From assembly GCA_021824635.1 (NCBI GenBank), contig JAKAKD010000030.1, forward strand, positions 216,214-280,213: a stretch of 64,000 nt of DNA. The letters are read 5' to 3'. Below, one piece after another: positions 53,567 through 62,590 of this stretch. The notes beneath the pieces were generated by a model. The model was not told the DNA's origin. It saw nothing but the letters and a program-made list of their open reading frames with translations, and did not search any database. The position numbers and the translations under genes are program-made. The stretch comes from Bacteroidota bacterium. Lineage in GTDB: Bacteria > Bacteroidota > Ignavibacteria > Ignavibacteriales > Melioribacteraceae. Each line of letters starts with the position of its first letter. The stretch's first letter is position 1.

Positions 53567-53926
53567 TTATGTTTCGATTTCAATTTTTGGAATTATCTTC
53601 CAAAATTTCTTTGGATCTTCATTGATATAGTTTTCGGTTAAGGTCTTAATTAATACTTCGATTTCATTTACCAGAGTATTAATATTTATTTTTCTGTATG
53701 AAGGTTTAAAATTCCTCAGTTTCTTTGTTCCTTTCATAAACTGACTTAAAGAACCTTTGTAATTTCCGGATAGAAGATGAAAACAACCAACCGAAATCTG
53801 AACCATTCCCTGAAAGAACAATCTCTCTTCCCGATCGCAAATAACCCAACAATCTTCGAAAAAGTCATGAGCCGAAAAAAAATCGGCTTCATTAAATAAA
53901 CTGATACCTTTAGAAATTTCTATCAA
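53567..53926 (-). CDS. DUF309-domain protein
   Basis: 119 residues with the DUF309 signature FNEADFFSAHDFFEDCWVIC, then ERLFFQGMVQISVGCFHLLSG. The function of the family is unknown; members are small helical proteins. The only start available is a TTG at 53926. It ends 27 bases before the ferredoxin gene on the same strand, so co-transcription is possible. Confidence 0.82.
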   Translation of the reverse strand: MIEISKGISLFNEADFFSAHDFFEDCWVICDREERLFFQGMVQISVGCFHLLSGNYKGSLSQFMKGTKKLRNFKPSYRKININTLVNEIEVLIKTLTENYINEDPKKFWKIIPKIEIET

Positions 53927-53992
53927 TGCGGTTGAAATAATACTAAAACAAGGTTAGAACTTCAAGACAAATAAGACTTTTATGAAAGGAAA

Positions 53993-54721
53993 TTACCAAC
54001 TTCCGCTAGATCCGCCGCCGCCAAAAGAACCGCCACCCCCCGAAAAACCGCCAAAACCGCCACTTCCGCCGCCGCCCCATCCTCCGCGGTTTCCTCCGCC
54101 ACCCATTGAACCTAGAATAATCCATGGTAAAAGACCGCCGCCGCCTTTTCCGCCCTTCTTAAATAATGACGTTATGAAAATTATTAACATAATAATGAAT
54201 ATAAACGGAAAGCCGTGTCCTTTACCTCCCTTATCTTTTACGTCGCCTTTATACTCTCCGCGCGATGCAGCCATTATTGCATTAAGACCGGCGGCAATAC
54301 CTGAATAATAATCATCTTGTTTGAAATAAGGACGGACTTCATTTCGCTGAATAGAACTTGTAAGCGCATCTGTAAGAACACCTTCCAAACCATAACCAAC
54401 TTCAATCCTCATCTTGCGGTCGTCTTTAGAAACGAAAAATAGAACACCGTTATTATTTTTCTTAGACCCGATTTGATTTTTAGCAGCAGTCTCATAAGTA
54501 TAGCTTTCGAGCGAGTAGCCATCGAGACTCGGGATCATCAGAAAAACAATTTGGTTAGAAGTAGAGTCATCAAAACTTTTGAGCGCGGAATTAAGAGTGT
54601 AGAGTTCAGAACTGGAAAGAGTATTCGTGAAGTCGTTAGCGTAATTCTTTAAAACCGGAAACTCTATTTGAGCTTTCAGTAATAAAACCGGTAATAAGAA
54701 GAAGAAAATTATTTTTTTCAT
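53993..54721 (-). CDS. TPM-domain (YgcG-like) membrane protein with Gly-rich tail
   Basis: 242 residues: a signal peptide, the TPM (DUF477) domain (about 22-145: YANDFTNTLSSSELYTLNSA ... EVGYGLEGVLTDALTSSI), a membrane helix (FPFIFIIMLIIFITSLF) and a tail of about 60 residues made mostly of Gly and Ser. TPM domains have been linked to phosphatase activity and to photosystem II repair in plants. It directly follows a LemA gene, a common bacterial pair. The Gly-rich tail is probably disordered. Confidence 0.88.
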   Translation of the reverse strand: MKKIIFFFLLPVLLLKAQIEFPVLKNYANDFTNTLSSSELYTLNSALKSFDDSTSNQIVFLMIPSLDGYSLESYTYETAAKNQIGSKKNNNGVLFFVSKDDRKMRIEVGYGLEGVLTDALTSSIQRNEVRPYFKQDDYYSGIAAGLNAIMAASRGEYKGDVKDKGGKGHGFPFIFIIMLIIFITSLFKKGGKGGGGLLPWIILGSMGGGGNRGGWGGGGSGGFGGFSGGGGSFGGGGSSGSW

Positions 54722-54756
54722 TTATAGCTCTTTAACATGAACTCTACACTAATCAC

Positions 54757-55362
54757 TTAAAATTGTACTTTAGGTGCTTGCTCTGAACCTGCCGCTGCTT
54801 TGAAATATTCTTTTTCTCTGAACCCGCCAAAGTTAGCAATAAATACTCCGGGAAATTTTTTAATGGCAGTATTATATTCTGTTGCAACTTGATTATACTT
54901 TTGTCTTTCAACGGTAATACGGTTTTCCGTTCCCTCTAATTGAGATTGAAGCTGTAAGAAATTCTCATTTGCCTTCAATTGAGGATAATTTTCTGAAACA
55001 ACAAGTAAGCGGGAAAGAGCGCTTCCTAAACCATCTTGCGCCTGTTGAAATTTTTGTATTGCTGCAGGATCACTAAGCTGGTCTGCTGTTAGTTTTATCT
55101 GTCCGACTTTAGCGCGCGCTTCAGTAACTGCCGTATAAGTTTCTTTTTCAAAATTAGCAACGCCTTTAACTGTAGCAACTAAATTTGGAACGAGATCAGC
55201 TCTTCGTTGATAAACATTTTCAACTTGACTCCATGCAGATTTAACGCTTTCATTCAATCCAACAAAGCTATTGTATTTACCTGTTGCCCAGGATACAATT
55301 AAGAAAATAATAATGACGATTCCACCGGCAATCCCCAACCCGATCTTTAGACCTTTGCTCAT
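54757..55362 (-). CDS. lemA: LemA-family protein
   Basis: 201 residues: one N-terminal membrane helix (IAGGIVIIIFLIVSWA) and a long helical domain with the family pattern YNSFVGLNESVKSAWSQVEN, QRRADLVPNLVATVKG and YPQLKANENFLQLQSQLEGT. The function is unclear. It is paired with the TPM-domain gene 36 bases downstream. An AGGAGG ribosome site precedes the ATG. Confidence 0.93.
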   Translation of the reverse strand: MSKGLKIGLGIAGGIVIIIFLIVSWATGKYNSFVGLNESVKSAWSQVENVYQRRADLVPNLVATVKGVANFEKETYTAVTEARAKVGQIKLTADQLSDPAAIQKFQQAQDGLGSALSRLLVVSENYPQLKANENFLQLQSQLEGTENRITVERQKYNQVATEYNTAIKKFPGVFIANFGGFREKEYFKAAAGSEQAPKVQF

Positions 55363-55429
55363 TTATCCTCCTTTATTGAAAAGTACTCAGTTAAAAGAAA
55401 TTCAGATAATCCTACAATACGATAAAGCA

Positions 55430-56791
55430 CTAATTTGTTAAACTTCTCATTGGAGCGGGAATTCTTCCGCCTCTTCCAACAAAACCGGCACTGCTAATTG
55501 TTCTAACATTCATTATAGGCGCCTTACCAAGTAATCCGCCGTAATCAACCATATCGCCAACTTTCTTTCCATAAGCCGGAATAATTCTAACTGCAGTTGT
55601 TTTATCGTTGATGATTCCGATCGCGGCTTCATCTGCAATTATTCCCGCAATTGTTGTTGCGGTTGTATCGCCCGGTACAGCGATCATATCAAGACCAACC
55701 GAACAAACTGCTGTCATCGCTTCCAATTTTTCCAGAGAAAGATTTCCCGCTTGTACTGCGCGAATCATCCCCATATCCTCGCTAACCGGTATAAAAGCAC
55801 CACTCATACCTCCAACGGAGGAGCTTGCCATTAGTCCTGCTTTCTTCACTGAATCATTCAACATGGCCAGTGCTGCCGTTGTTCCCGGCGCTCCAACATC
55901 TTCAACACCCATGGCTATTAATATATCTCCAATACTATCACCTTCAGCAGGAGTTGGCGCTAAAGAAATATCCACTATTCCAAAAGGAATTCCATTCTTC
56001 TCGGCAACTTTTCTACCAATTAATTCACCGGCACGGGTAATCTTAAAAATTGTTCTCTTGATTACTTCCGACAACTGCTGTAGATCTACATGACCGGCTT
56101 CTTTAATTGCTTCGAGAACAACACCGGGACCGCTGATTCCAACATTAAGAACAATTTCCGGTTCGCTAACACCATGAAAAGCCCCGGCAACAAATGGATT
56201 ATCTTCAACCGCATTTGCAAAGACAACAAGTTTTGCACATCCTATTGAATCATGATCTTTCGTTTTTTCGGCAGTAAGCTTAATTACTTCACTCATCATA
56301 TTAACCGCATCCATGTTGATGCCGGCTTTTGTTGAGCCGATATTTACACTTGAACAAACCCGTTTTGTCTGCGACAACGCATACGGAATTGATTTAATAA
56401 GTTCACGTTCACCGTTTGTCATTCCTTTCTGCACCAGCGCAGAATATCCGGCTATATAATCTATTCCAATCTCTTCGGCGGCTTTATCTAAAGTTTTGGC
56501 AATCTCAATAAATTCCTCCATGTTACATGCATCAAAAGGGATTGAGATTGGAGTAACAGAAACTCTTTTGTTCGCTATTGAAATTCCGTATTGTGCTTCT
56601 ACTTCCTTTGCTAATTTTACATGCTGGCTTCCGTAGCGGATAATTTTATCATAAATTTTTTGTTTAGTTACTTCAATATTGCGGTCGTGACAATCGCGTA
56701 AACTAATCCCCATTGTAACAGTTCTGATATCAAAATGTTCAATCTCGGTCATTCTGATTGTTTCGAGTATTTCCTCGAATTCGTATGGCAT
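55430..56791 (-). CDS. PFL-family protein (UPF0210/DUF711)
   Basis: 453 residues, full length for the family. Patterns include [20 protein letters not shown] at the N-terminus, [20 protein letters not shown] in the middle and [19 protein letters not shown] at the C-terminus. The fold resembles pyruvate formate-lyase; activity is unknown. It is nearly always adjacent to the ACT-domain protein that lies upstream here, 95 bases away across an inverted repeat. Confidence 0.92.
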   Translation of the reverse strand: MPYEFEEILETIRMTEIEHFDIRTVTMGISLRDCHDRNIEVTKQKIYDKIIRYGSQHVKLAKEVEAQYGISIANKRVSVTPISIPFDACNMEEFIEIAKTLDKAAEEIGIDYIAGYSALVQKGMTNGERELIKSIPYALSQTKRVCSSVNIGSTKAGINMDAVNMMSEVIKLTAEKTKDHDSIGCAKLVVFANAVEDNPFVAGAFHGVSEPEIVLNVGISGPGVVLEAIKEAGHVDLQQLSEVIKRTIFKITRAGELIGRKVAEKNGIPFGIVDISLAPTPAEGDSIGDILIAMGVEDVGAPGTTAALAMLNDSVKKAGLMASSSVGGMSGAFIPVSEDMGMIRAVQAGNLSLEKLEAMTAVCSVGLDMIAVPGDTTATTIAGIIADEAAIGIINDKTTAVRIIPAYGKKVGDMVDYGGLLGKAPIMNVRTISSAGFVGRGGRIPAPMRSLTN

Positions 56792-56825
56792 ATTTTACTG
56801 TTCCTTTTAATTGATAGTCGTGAAA

Positions 56826-56872
56826 AGTGAAACGTAAATCGTGAGACGGTCTAAATCATCTTACGTTTCACT
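56826..56872. repeat. Inverted repeat between the ACT and PFL genes
   Basis: AGTGAAACGTAA (56826-56837) and TTACGTTTCACT (56861-56872) are exact complements across 23 bases; ATCGTGAGACGG lies in the loop. Both flanking genes are on the minus strand, so it lies within a probable operon and may modulate read-through. Confidence 0.78.
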
Positions 56873-56886
56873 CAAATCGTTTCGGT

Positions 56887-57312
56887 TCAAATTCTATGCA
56901 TGAATCTGAATACATCTTCATGCTGTAAATAAATTTTAACTCTCAAAGATTCGGCAACTTTGTTCATCTCTTCTTGAATTTCTTTCAAATCTTTTTGAGA
57001 TGAAGTTATATCAATTACCATAATCATTGTAAAAAAATCGCCAAGTAATTTTTGGCTTAGATCTTGAATATCGCAGTTGGCATCGCCGAGTGCTTTGGTA
57101 ACTCCGGCAACAATTCCTGGATGGTTCAATCCAAAGGAAGTTAATATTACACGACCCGAGGAGACCTCGCCCTTTTGAAACTTGTAATCGCCACCCATTG
57201 CTTCAACACGTTTACGTACAAGTTCTTTTACAGCTTCGGGAGTAATTTGGTCTCCCAATTCGCTAATTGCTTCGAAAGTAATTTTTCTTATCTCATCTTC
57301 TGTAAGCTTCAC
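56887..57312 (-). CDS. ACT-domain protein partnered with the PFL-family protein
   Basis: 141 residues. A helical N-terminal extension of about 45 residues precedes the ACT domain (VILTSFGLNHPGIVAGVTKA ... DIQDLSQKLLGDFFTMIMVI), which is of the UPF0237 type. Most relatives have only about 90 residues, so the extension is notable. ACT domains bind amino acids; this one likely regulates the PFL-family partner. The start is a GTG at 57312 that overlaps the upstream stop (GTGA). Confidence 0.85.
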   Translation of the reverse strand: MKLTEDEIRKITFEAISELGDQITPEAVKELVRKRVEAMGGDYKFQKGEVSSGRVILTSFGLNHPGIVAGVTKALGDANCDIQDLSQKLLGDFFTMIMVIDITSSQKDLKEIQEEMNKVAESLRVKIYLQHEDVFRFMHRI

Positions 57313-58145
57313 AGTTTAGTACCCTTATATTCGTTCTGAAGAAATCGTAAAGATTTGTTAGATATTTCTAAATTTTTCTCAATAGCAGAATCTTCTGCAT
57401 TTTGAATAGCTCCTCTATAAAAACGCAACCACAATAATTCTCCAACAACAATTCCATCGAAAGCTCTCTTCTCGATAAACGAATTTATCGTCCAATAGCC
57501 CGAGAGTGCGTTCCAGCCGAGAGATAGAAATCCGGATAAGATTTTTCCGGTATATATTGAACCTGCACCGGGCAAAATATATGAAATTACCTTTGCAAAT
57601 GTTACAGAAACTTTGGCTTTATCGGTTCTTTCGGCTAATAATTTCAGTTCGTGATTAGGATTTATTTTTGCAAACGATTTAGCGGCGCTTTTCCAGTCAT
57701 CCGACAACATGAAAGCCCATCCCCGCCAATAATTTATCGTATCAATTTTAGTATTAAATCGTTCATCTTTCTCAAGGTCATCGCACAATTGAAGTGCTCT
57801 TTCGGTTGTCCGCCTTAAAATATTGGTTCTTATAATTTCTGTTTTCGTTTTGAAAACCTCATCATCATTGCTGGCATTTAATTCGGCGAAAGAAAAATAT
57901 TTAATTGCGTCGTCAAACTTTGCGCCGGCTTTATAACTTTCGCCAATTTTTAAATTTGCCTCGTACTGATATGTTTTAGTTGAATCGAAAAATAAAAGCC
58001 GTTTGTATTCAGTGACAGCATCATAATATTGCTCACTTCTAAAGAGTCCGTTAGCATAATTCAATTGTACTGATAGATTATCCTGCCCTTCAACAATGTT
58101 AATTGATAAAAACAAAAGTAATATGGTAACTAACCGGACTTTCAT
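57309..58145 (-). CDS. Secreted TPR protein with PGAGxIYTG C-terminal region
   Basis: 278 residues: signal peptide, TPR-like helices (QLNYANGLFRSEQYYDAVTE, then DDAIKYFSFAELNASNDDE), and a C-terminal membrane-associated part starting SYILPGAGSIYTGKILSGFL with one or two hydrophobic helices. The PGAGxIYTG motif is shared with the next protein upstream, so the two are likely ancient paralogues. Function unknown. It begins 1 base after that gene and overlaps the ACT gene by 4 bases. Confidence 0.7.
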   Translation of the reverse strand: MKVRLVTILLLFLSINIVEGQDNLSVQLNYANGLFRSEQYYDAVTEYKRLLFFDSTKTYQYEANLKIGESYKAGAKFDDAIKYFSFAELNASNDDEVFKTKTEIIRTNILRRTTERALQLCDDLEKDERFNTKIDTINYWRGWAFMLSDDWKSAAKSFAKINPNHELKLLAERTDKAKVSVTFAKVISYILPGAGSIYTGKILSGFLSLGWNALSGYWTINSFIEKRAFDGIVVGELLWLRFYRGAIQNAEDSAIEKNLEISNKSLRFLQNEYKGTKL

Positions 58146-58146
58146 T

Positions 58147-59046
58147 TTAAAGATCTATCTGTGGTAAAAAATAATTTCTTTGCTCAAAGTAAAATTTTAC
58201 TTCTTTATCAAAATCAAAACGAATACGAGCATTATAAATTTGTGCCGATGCCGCTGAACCGTAAATATTTCCTCCGTAAAAGAATGCTGTAAGTCCCGTA
58301 AATAACCAACCTCTAAATTGGTGGTCGGCTTTAAAATTTGTGTAAGCAAGATATGCCGATAATGCTGTAGCGACTAATGCTGTAATTCCGTCTCCAATTT
58401 CTCCGGTATAAATTTTTCCAGCACCCGGAATCAATGCGGATAGTATTGCCGCAGTAGCCGGACTTTTATGCAACTGGAATTTTTTCTGGATATAAAACTT
58501 TGCTATCTGCGATTGAGCCGAAACCGGAAAAGGTTCAAGCAAAATATTTTCATCGGGAAGAGTAGTATTATCAAAAAAGTATGTGGCAAATTTCAATCGC
58601 TCGATATCTTTCATGTACTTTTGAGGCAAATATACATCTTGATCAGCAAGATTACGGAATGAATTAAAATCACTTTGGAAAAAGTTGGATTCAAAGAACA
58701 TCAAGCGCGCTTCTTCGGATAACTTTGAACCGAAAAACAATCCCTTGAAATTATCCGAAGCTTCTGTAAATCTGCCGATCTTAAAAAGACTATTTGACAA
58801 CCTAAACTGAACTGTATCATTACTGTTAAACTTGAGATATTCCTTAAATTCATTGGCGGCGCGTAGGTAATCTTTATCTTTATAAAGATAGTTGGCAAAC
58901 TGTAATCTATTATCGGGGGAGAAGTAATTGTTGCTGTTTGTGGATTGACAGTAACCTTTTACAAACGGAATAATTAGAAACAAAATCCAGAGAATGTTTG
59001 AATAAGTTCTAAGAGCAAATATTTTTTGAAAAGTTGATTGAATCAC
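58147..59046 (-). CDS. Secreted TPR-like protein with PGAGKIYTG region
   Basis: 299 residues: an N-terminal hydrophobic signal (ILWILFLIIPFVKGYCQS), TPR-like repeats (FANYLYKDKDYLRAANEFKE and FKIGRFTEASDNFKGLFFGS), then ALIPGAGKIYTGEIGDGITA and hydrophobic helices. The start is a GTG at 59046. It is organised like its downstream neighbour and lies 7 bases after a secreted YidD-like gene. Together the three look like a small envelope-assembly module of unknown role. Confidence 0.7.
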   Translation of the reverse strand: MIQSTFQKIFALRTYSNILWILFLIIPFVKGYCQSTNSNNYFSPDNRLQFANYLYKDKDYLRAANEFKEYLKFNSNDTVQFRLSNSLFKIGRFTEASDNFKGLFFGSKLSEEARLMFFESNFFQSDFNSFRNLADQDVYLPQKYMKDIERLKFATYFFDNTTLPDENILLEPFPVSAQSQIAKFYIQKKFQLHKSPATAAILSALIPGAGKIYTGEIGDGITALVATALSAYLAYTNFKADHQFRGWLFTGLTAFFYGGNIYGSAASAQIYNARIRFDFDKEVKFYFEQRNYFLPQIDL

Positions 59047-59053
59047 GGTGGGG

Positions 59054-59473
59054 TTATAATTTTATTTTTGCTGAATGTAGAGTGTAATTATAAGCCGGGT
59101 CCAAGAATTTATTTGTTGAAAGCAATGGATAATGATTCGATCCTTTGAAAAAATTTATATCTCGTGTGAATCGGTCTGCAAACATAAGTGTTCCCTTAAT
59201 AATGCTTGTTTCCTTGACTGCTTGAATAAAGAATGCTGAACATGTTGGCGAGAAAGCACAGTTATCACCGTCTAGATCAGAAACAAAAAAGTAATATGCG
59301 TTACGAGCCACAGAAAGAATTGATAAGCCAAGACTTGATTTATCAATCGAATAATCATGATGCCGATGAGCGGGAAGCTCATAAGACATTTGTTGAGATT
59401 CCCACTTCACCAATTCCGTTTGAGCTAATAACAGAGTCACACATAAGAAAAAAAATAAAAAAAATAATTTCAT
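59054..59473 (-). CDS. Secreted YidD-like protein
   Basis: About 139 residues. A signal peptide (MKLFFLFFFLCVTLLLAQ) is followed by about 35 residues and then a YidD-like core: AYYFFVSDLDGDNCAFSPTC and SAFFIQAVKETSIIKGTLMF. Canonical YidD is a short cytoplasmic-face protein of 70-90 residues that aids YidC insertion; this one has a signal peptide and lacks the second conserved RC..GG.DP part, reading LDPAYNY instead. The ATG at 59473 is chosen over a TTG at 59482. First gene of the TPR cluster. Confidence 0.75.
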   Translation of the reverse strand: MKLFFLFFFLCVTLLLAQTELVKWESQQMSYELPAHRHHDYSIDKSSLGLSILSVARNAYYFFVSDLDGDNCAFSPTCSAFFIQAVKETSIIKGTLMFADRFTRDINFFKGSNHYPLLSTNKFLDPAYNYTLHSAKIKL

Positions 59474-59513
59474 TTTATGCAACTCTGTTTCTTACTTACC
59501 TTAAAATTTACGA

Positions 59514-60656
59514 TTAATCTTTCAACAACTCACGTGCAATTACTATTCTCTGAATCTCTGAAGTTCCTTCATAAATTTCCGTAATCTTTGCATCACGTAA
59601 ATATCTTTCAACTAAATATTCTCTTACATAACCATATCCGCCATGTATTTGAATAGCTTCAAGTGCACACTCTACGGCAACTTTTGAAGCGTACAATTTT
59701 GCCATGGCAGATTCTTTAACATACTTTTTACCGGCGTCTTTTAACGCAGCTGCTTGAAGAGTTAACAATTTTGCCGCTTCAACTTTAGTTGCCATATCGG
59801 CAAGTTTGAATTGAATAGCCTGATGATGAGCTATCTCTGTCCCGAATGCTTTTCTGGTCTTAGCATATTTAGTTGCGGCTTCAAGCGCTCCTTCTGCAAT
59901 TCCAACCGCTTGAGAAGCAATTCCTATTCTTCCGCCATTAAGTGTATTCATCGCAAAATTAAATCCCTTGCCAACTTCCCAAATAACATTTTCTTCGGGC
60001 ACGCGGCAATTCTCAAAAGTTAATGAGCAAGTATCGCTGCTGCGGATTCCAAGTTTATCTTCTTTAACGCCATGTCCAAATCCGGGCGTTCCCTTTTCAA
60101 CCAAGAAAGTTGTAATTCCGTGATGAGCTTTTTCTTTATCTGTCTGAGTAACAACTAAATAATAATCGGCAGATGTTCCATTGGTAATCCAGTTTTTCAT
60201 TCCGTTTATTACCCAATGATTACCGTCTTTATGTGCAGAAGTATTTTGTTTTGTTGCATCGCTGCCTGCTTCCGGCTCTGAGAGAGCAAAAGCACCAAGT
60301 TTTTCTCCGCGTGCAAGCGGTTTCAAATATTTTTCTTTAAGAAAATCACTTCCCCATTTTTCTAATCCATAACAAACTAATGAATTATTAACAGACATAA
60401 TGACACCGAGACTCGCATCAACTTTAGAAAGTTCAATCATTGCCAATACATAACTTATCGTATCCATTCCGGCGCCGTCATACTTGGGTGAAACCATCAT
60501 TCCCATAAATCCAAGTTCACCTAGTTTTTTAACAATTTCTGCGGGAAACTTTGCATCTTTATCGCGTGCTATTTGAGATGGTGCAATTTCTGTTTCAGCA
60601 AACTCGCGTGCGGTTTGCTGAATCATTAGCTGTTCTTCCGTAAATTCAAAATTCAT
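59514..60656 (-). CDS. Acyl-CoA dehydrogenase (short-chain/butyryl type)
   Basis: 380 residues, full length. FAD-dependent alpha,beta-dehydrogenation of acyl-CoA. Seen are LSEPEAGSDATKQNT and TNGTSADYYLVVTQTD in the middle domain, and the C-terminal signature QIHGGYGYVREYLVERYLRD with the catalytic base Glu363 in IYEGTSEIQR. This Glu position is typical of short- and medium-chain enzymes. GGAG precedes the ATG. No EtfAB lies nearby. Chain length is not certain from sequence. Confidence 0.92.
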   Translation of the reverse strand: MNFEFTEEQLMIQQTAREFAETEIAPSQIARDKDAKFPAEIVKKLGELGFMGMMVSPKYDGAGMDTISYVLAMIELSKVDASLGVIMSVNNSLVCYGLEKWGSDFLKEKYLKPLARGEKLGAFALSEPEAGSDATKQNTSAHKDGNHWVINGMKNWITNGTSADYYLVVTQTDKEKAHHGITTFLVEKGTPGFGHGVKEDKLGIRSSDTCSLTFENCRVPEENVIWEVGKGFNFAMNTLNGGRIGIASQAVGIAEGALEAATKYAKTRKAFGTEIAHHQAIQFKLADMATKVEAAKLLTLQAAALKDAGKKYVKESAMAKLYASKVAVECALEAIQIHGGYGYVREYLVERYLRDAKITEIYEGTSEIQRIVIARELLKD

Positions 60657-60839
60657 TGGTTCTCCAAAATTTGATTTATTTTTTTAATTTGATTGCAAAC
60701 TAAAGAATGCCATCCCAAATTTCAATCTTTCTCTATAGAAACAATGTACAAATCGCCTAATTGGCAAAGTAAATTAGTTTTTTGCAGTTGTGTTTCGTCG
60801 TTATTTTGTCACTTTGTTGCTTCATAGCTATATTTGCAC

Positions 60840-61907
60840 ATGATGAACAAAGAAGAAAAAAAAATTCAGCTTAAGGGACTTACGTTATCCGAACTTGAAG
60901 AATATTTTGTTTCGATTGACGAATCAAAATTCCGGGCACAGCAAGTTTTTAATTGGATGTATAACCATTTATCAACTGATTTTTCCGAGATGCAGAATAT
61001 TTCCAAAGAGCTCCGCAATAAGCTTTCGGCAAATTGCGAACTGCAAACTCTAAATTTAGTAACCACACAAGGATCAACATCCAGCGGGACAAAGAAATAT
61101 TTATTCTCAACCTTCGATAACCGGAAGATTGAATCGGTAGTTATTCCGGAAAAAGATAGAAACACACTTTGCATTTCAACTCAAGTCGGCTGTCCGCTTG
61201 ATTGTAAATTCTGCGCTACCGGGTTAATGGGATATAAAAGAAATCTTTCAGTGGGTGAAGTTGTAGATCAATATCTGTTAACTGCAAAGGAACACGGTAA
61301 AGAGAAGATAACAAACATTGTTTATATGGGCATGGGTGAACCGCTTCTGAATTACGAGGCAACTTTAAAATCAGTAGAAATTTTTACTCACGAATTGACA
61401 AAAGGATTGAGCCGTAAGCGAATTACGATCTCTACAGCCGGAATAGCAAATAAAATCATTGATCTGGCTGATAGAAATTTACGGGTGAAACTTGCATTCT
61501 CACTTCACTCGGCATTTGAAGATGTACGTTCATTGATAATGCCAATCAACAAAAAATATTCTCTGAAAGAAAACATTGATGCTTTAAAATATTACGCCAA
61601 GAAAACTAAAACACGAATTACGTTCGAATATACAATGCTGAAAAGCTTAAACGACCGCGATAAAGATGTGAAAGCACTAACCAATCTTTGCAGTTCACTT
61701 CCCTCTAAAATAAATATCATACCTTTCAACAGTATTAGGCATATGAATCCCGGCGGAATCTCTTCAGAACTTGAACCGACTTCACTTTCAGATATTCATC
61801 TCTTTGCAGACAAACTCCGTAACAATAATATCACAGTAATGATACGCGAAACACAAGGAGATGACATAGCCGCGGCATGCGGACAGCTGGCAGTTAAAAT
61901 CAGATAG
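60840..61907 (+). CDS. rlmN: 23S rRNA (adenine(2503)-C2)-methyltransferase
   Basis: A radical-SAM methyltransferase acting on A2503 of 23S rRNA and A37 of some tRNAs. About 355 residues. The radical-SAM cluster is VGCPLDCKFCATG, and the catalytic methyl-carrying Cys lies near the end in GDDIAAACGQLA. IVYMGMGEPLLNY and STAGIANKI are family blocks. The ATG at 60840 is followed at once by a second at 60843; no clear ribosome site is seen. It ends 2 bases before the convergent transferase gene. Confidence 0.95.
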   Translation: MMNKEEKKIQLKGLTLSELEEYFVSIDESKFRAQQVFNWMYNHLSTDFSEMQNISKELRNKLSANCELQTLNLVTTQGSTSSGTKKYLFSTFDNRKIESVVIPEKDRNTLCISTQVGCPLDCKFCATGLMGYKRNLSVGEVVDQYLLTAKEHGKEKITNIVYMGMGEPLLNYEATLKSVEIFTHELTKGLSRKRITISTAGIANKIIDLADRNLRVKLAFSLHSAFEDVRSLIMPINKKYSLKENIDALKYYAKKTKTRITFEYTMLKSLNDRDKDVKALTNLCSSLPSKINIIPFNSIRHMNPGGISSELEPTSLSDIHLFADKLRNNNITVMIRETQGDDIAAACGQLAVKIR

Positions 61908-61909
61908 AT

Positions 61910-62515
61910 TTATTTATTCGGGTGGGTCAAATCTTCCGGTGTGTCAAAGTCTTTCAATATTTGTGAGTAACTGCAATTCCATATTTTCTTTTTTGTCGAA
62001 CCGTCATCCCTTATTAATCTAAGTATGTGATTTTCCGGACTTGAAATAATTTTTTCAAAAATTGTTTTTTTAAACATCACAGGATGACCTTCTAAACCGT
62101 CGTAAACCGGTTGAATCCAATCGTACTCATCGTCAATCTGAGCAACAAATTCTTTATAAAATTTTTCTTTATGAAACGGCTGATCAACAAAGTGATACAA
62201 TATCCAATCTGAATCTATCAACTCTTTAACACCGGTCTGAAGTGAAGTGAACATTCCTTTTTCAAAATTTGGATTCACAACAACTTTAACACGTGGGAAT
62301 AAAACATTTTCAATAAAGGCAAATTTGATAGTAGATTCTATTTCAATGCTTTTGTGACCGGTTACAATGACTACCGTTTCACAAACACTCAAAAGTTTTT
62401 TTGTAATTACAACTATATAAGGATTGTTATCATATTCCATCAATGGCTTAAAATCGCCCATCCTTTTGGAAAACCCCGCCGCTATTAGCAAACCGTTAAT
62501 TTTGGGTTTATTCAT
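61910..62515 (-). CDS. MocA-like nucleotidyltransferase
   Basis: 201 residues of the MobA/MocA nucleotidyltransferase family. NTP-binding motif LLIAAGFSKRMGDFKPLMEY, metal-binding Asp in ILYHFVDQPFHKE, and GLEGHPVMFKKTIFEKI, the MocA-type GHP motif. MocA adds CMP to molybdopterin for xanthine-dehydrogenase-type enzymes; none is visible here, so another substrate is possible. It is distinct from MobA at 37841. Confidence 0.78.
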   Translation of the reverse strand: MNKPKINGLLIAAGFSKRMGDFKPLMEYDNNPYIVVITKKLLSVCETVVIVTGHKSIEIESTIKFAFIENVLFPRVKVVVNPNFEKGMFTSLQTGVKELIDSDWILYHFVDQPFHKEKFYKEFVAQIDDEYDWIQPVYDGLEGHPVMFKKTIFEKIISSPENHILRLIRDDGSTKKKIWNCSYSQILKDFDTPEDLTHPNK

Positions 62516-62590
62516 TTACTTACATTGTTACTCTAGACGAGTGAAAGCTCCATTAGCATTTTGCGAATGAAATTCCTTAAAATAATTTAT

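Noticed and set aside
53982..54308. Proline-rich plus-strand open frame
   Set aside because: Antisense of the Gly-rich tail of the TPM-domain gene, with no ribosome site.
60657..60839. Sigma-54-type promoter (TGGCA ... TTGCA) before rlmN
   Set aside because: The spacing between the boxes is about 15 bases rather than 5, so it does not fit; the 183-base gap shows no other clear element.
61910..62515. Second mobA gene
   Set aside because: The GHP motif and sequence are MocA-like and there is no molybdoenzyme nearby; left as a MocA-like transferase.
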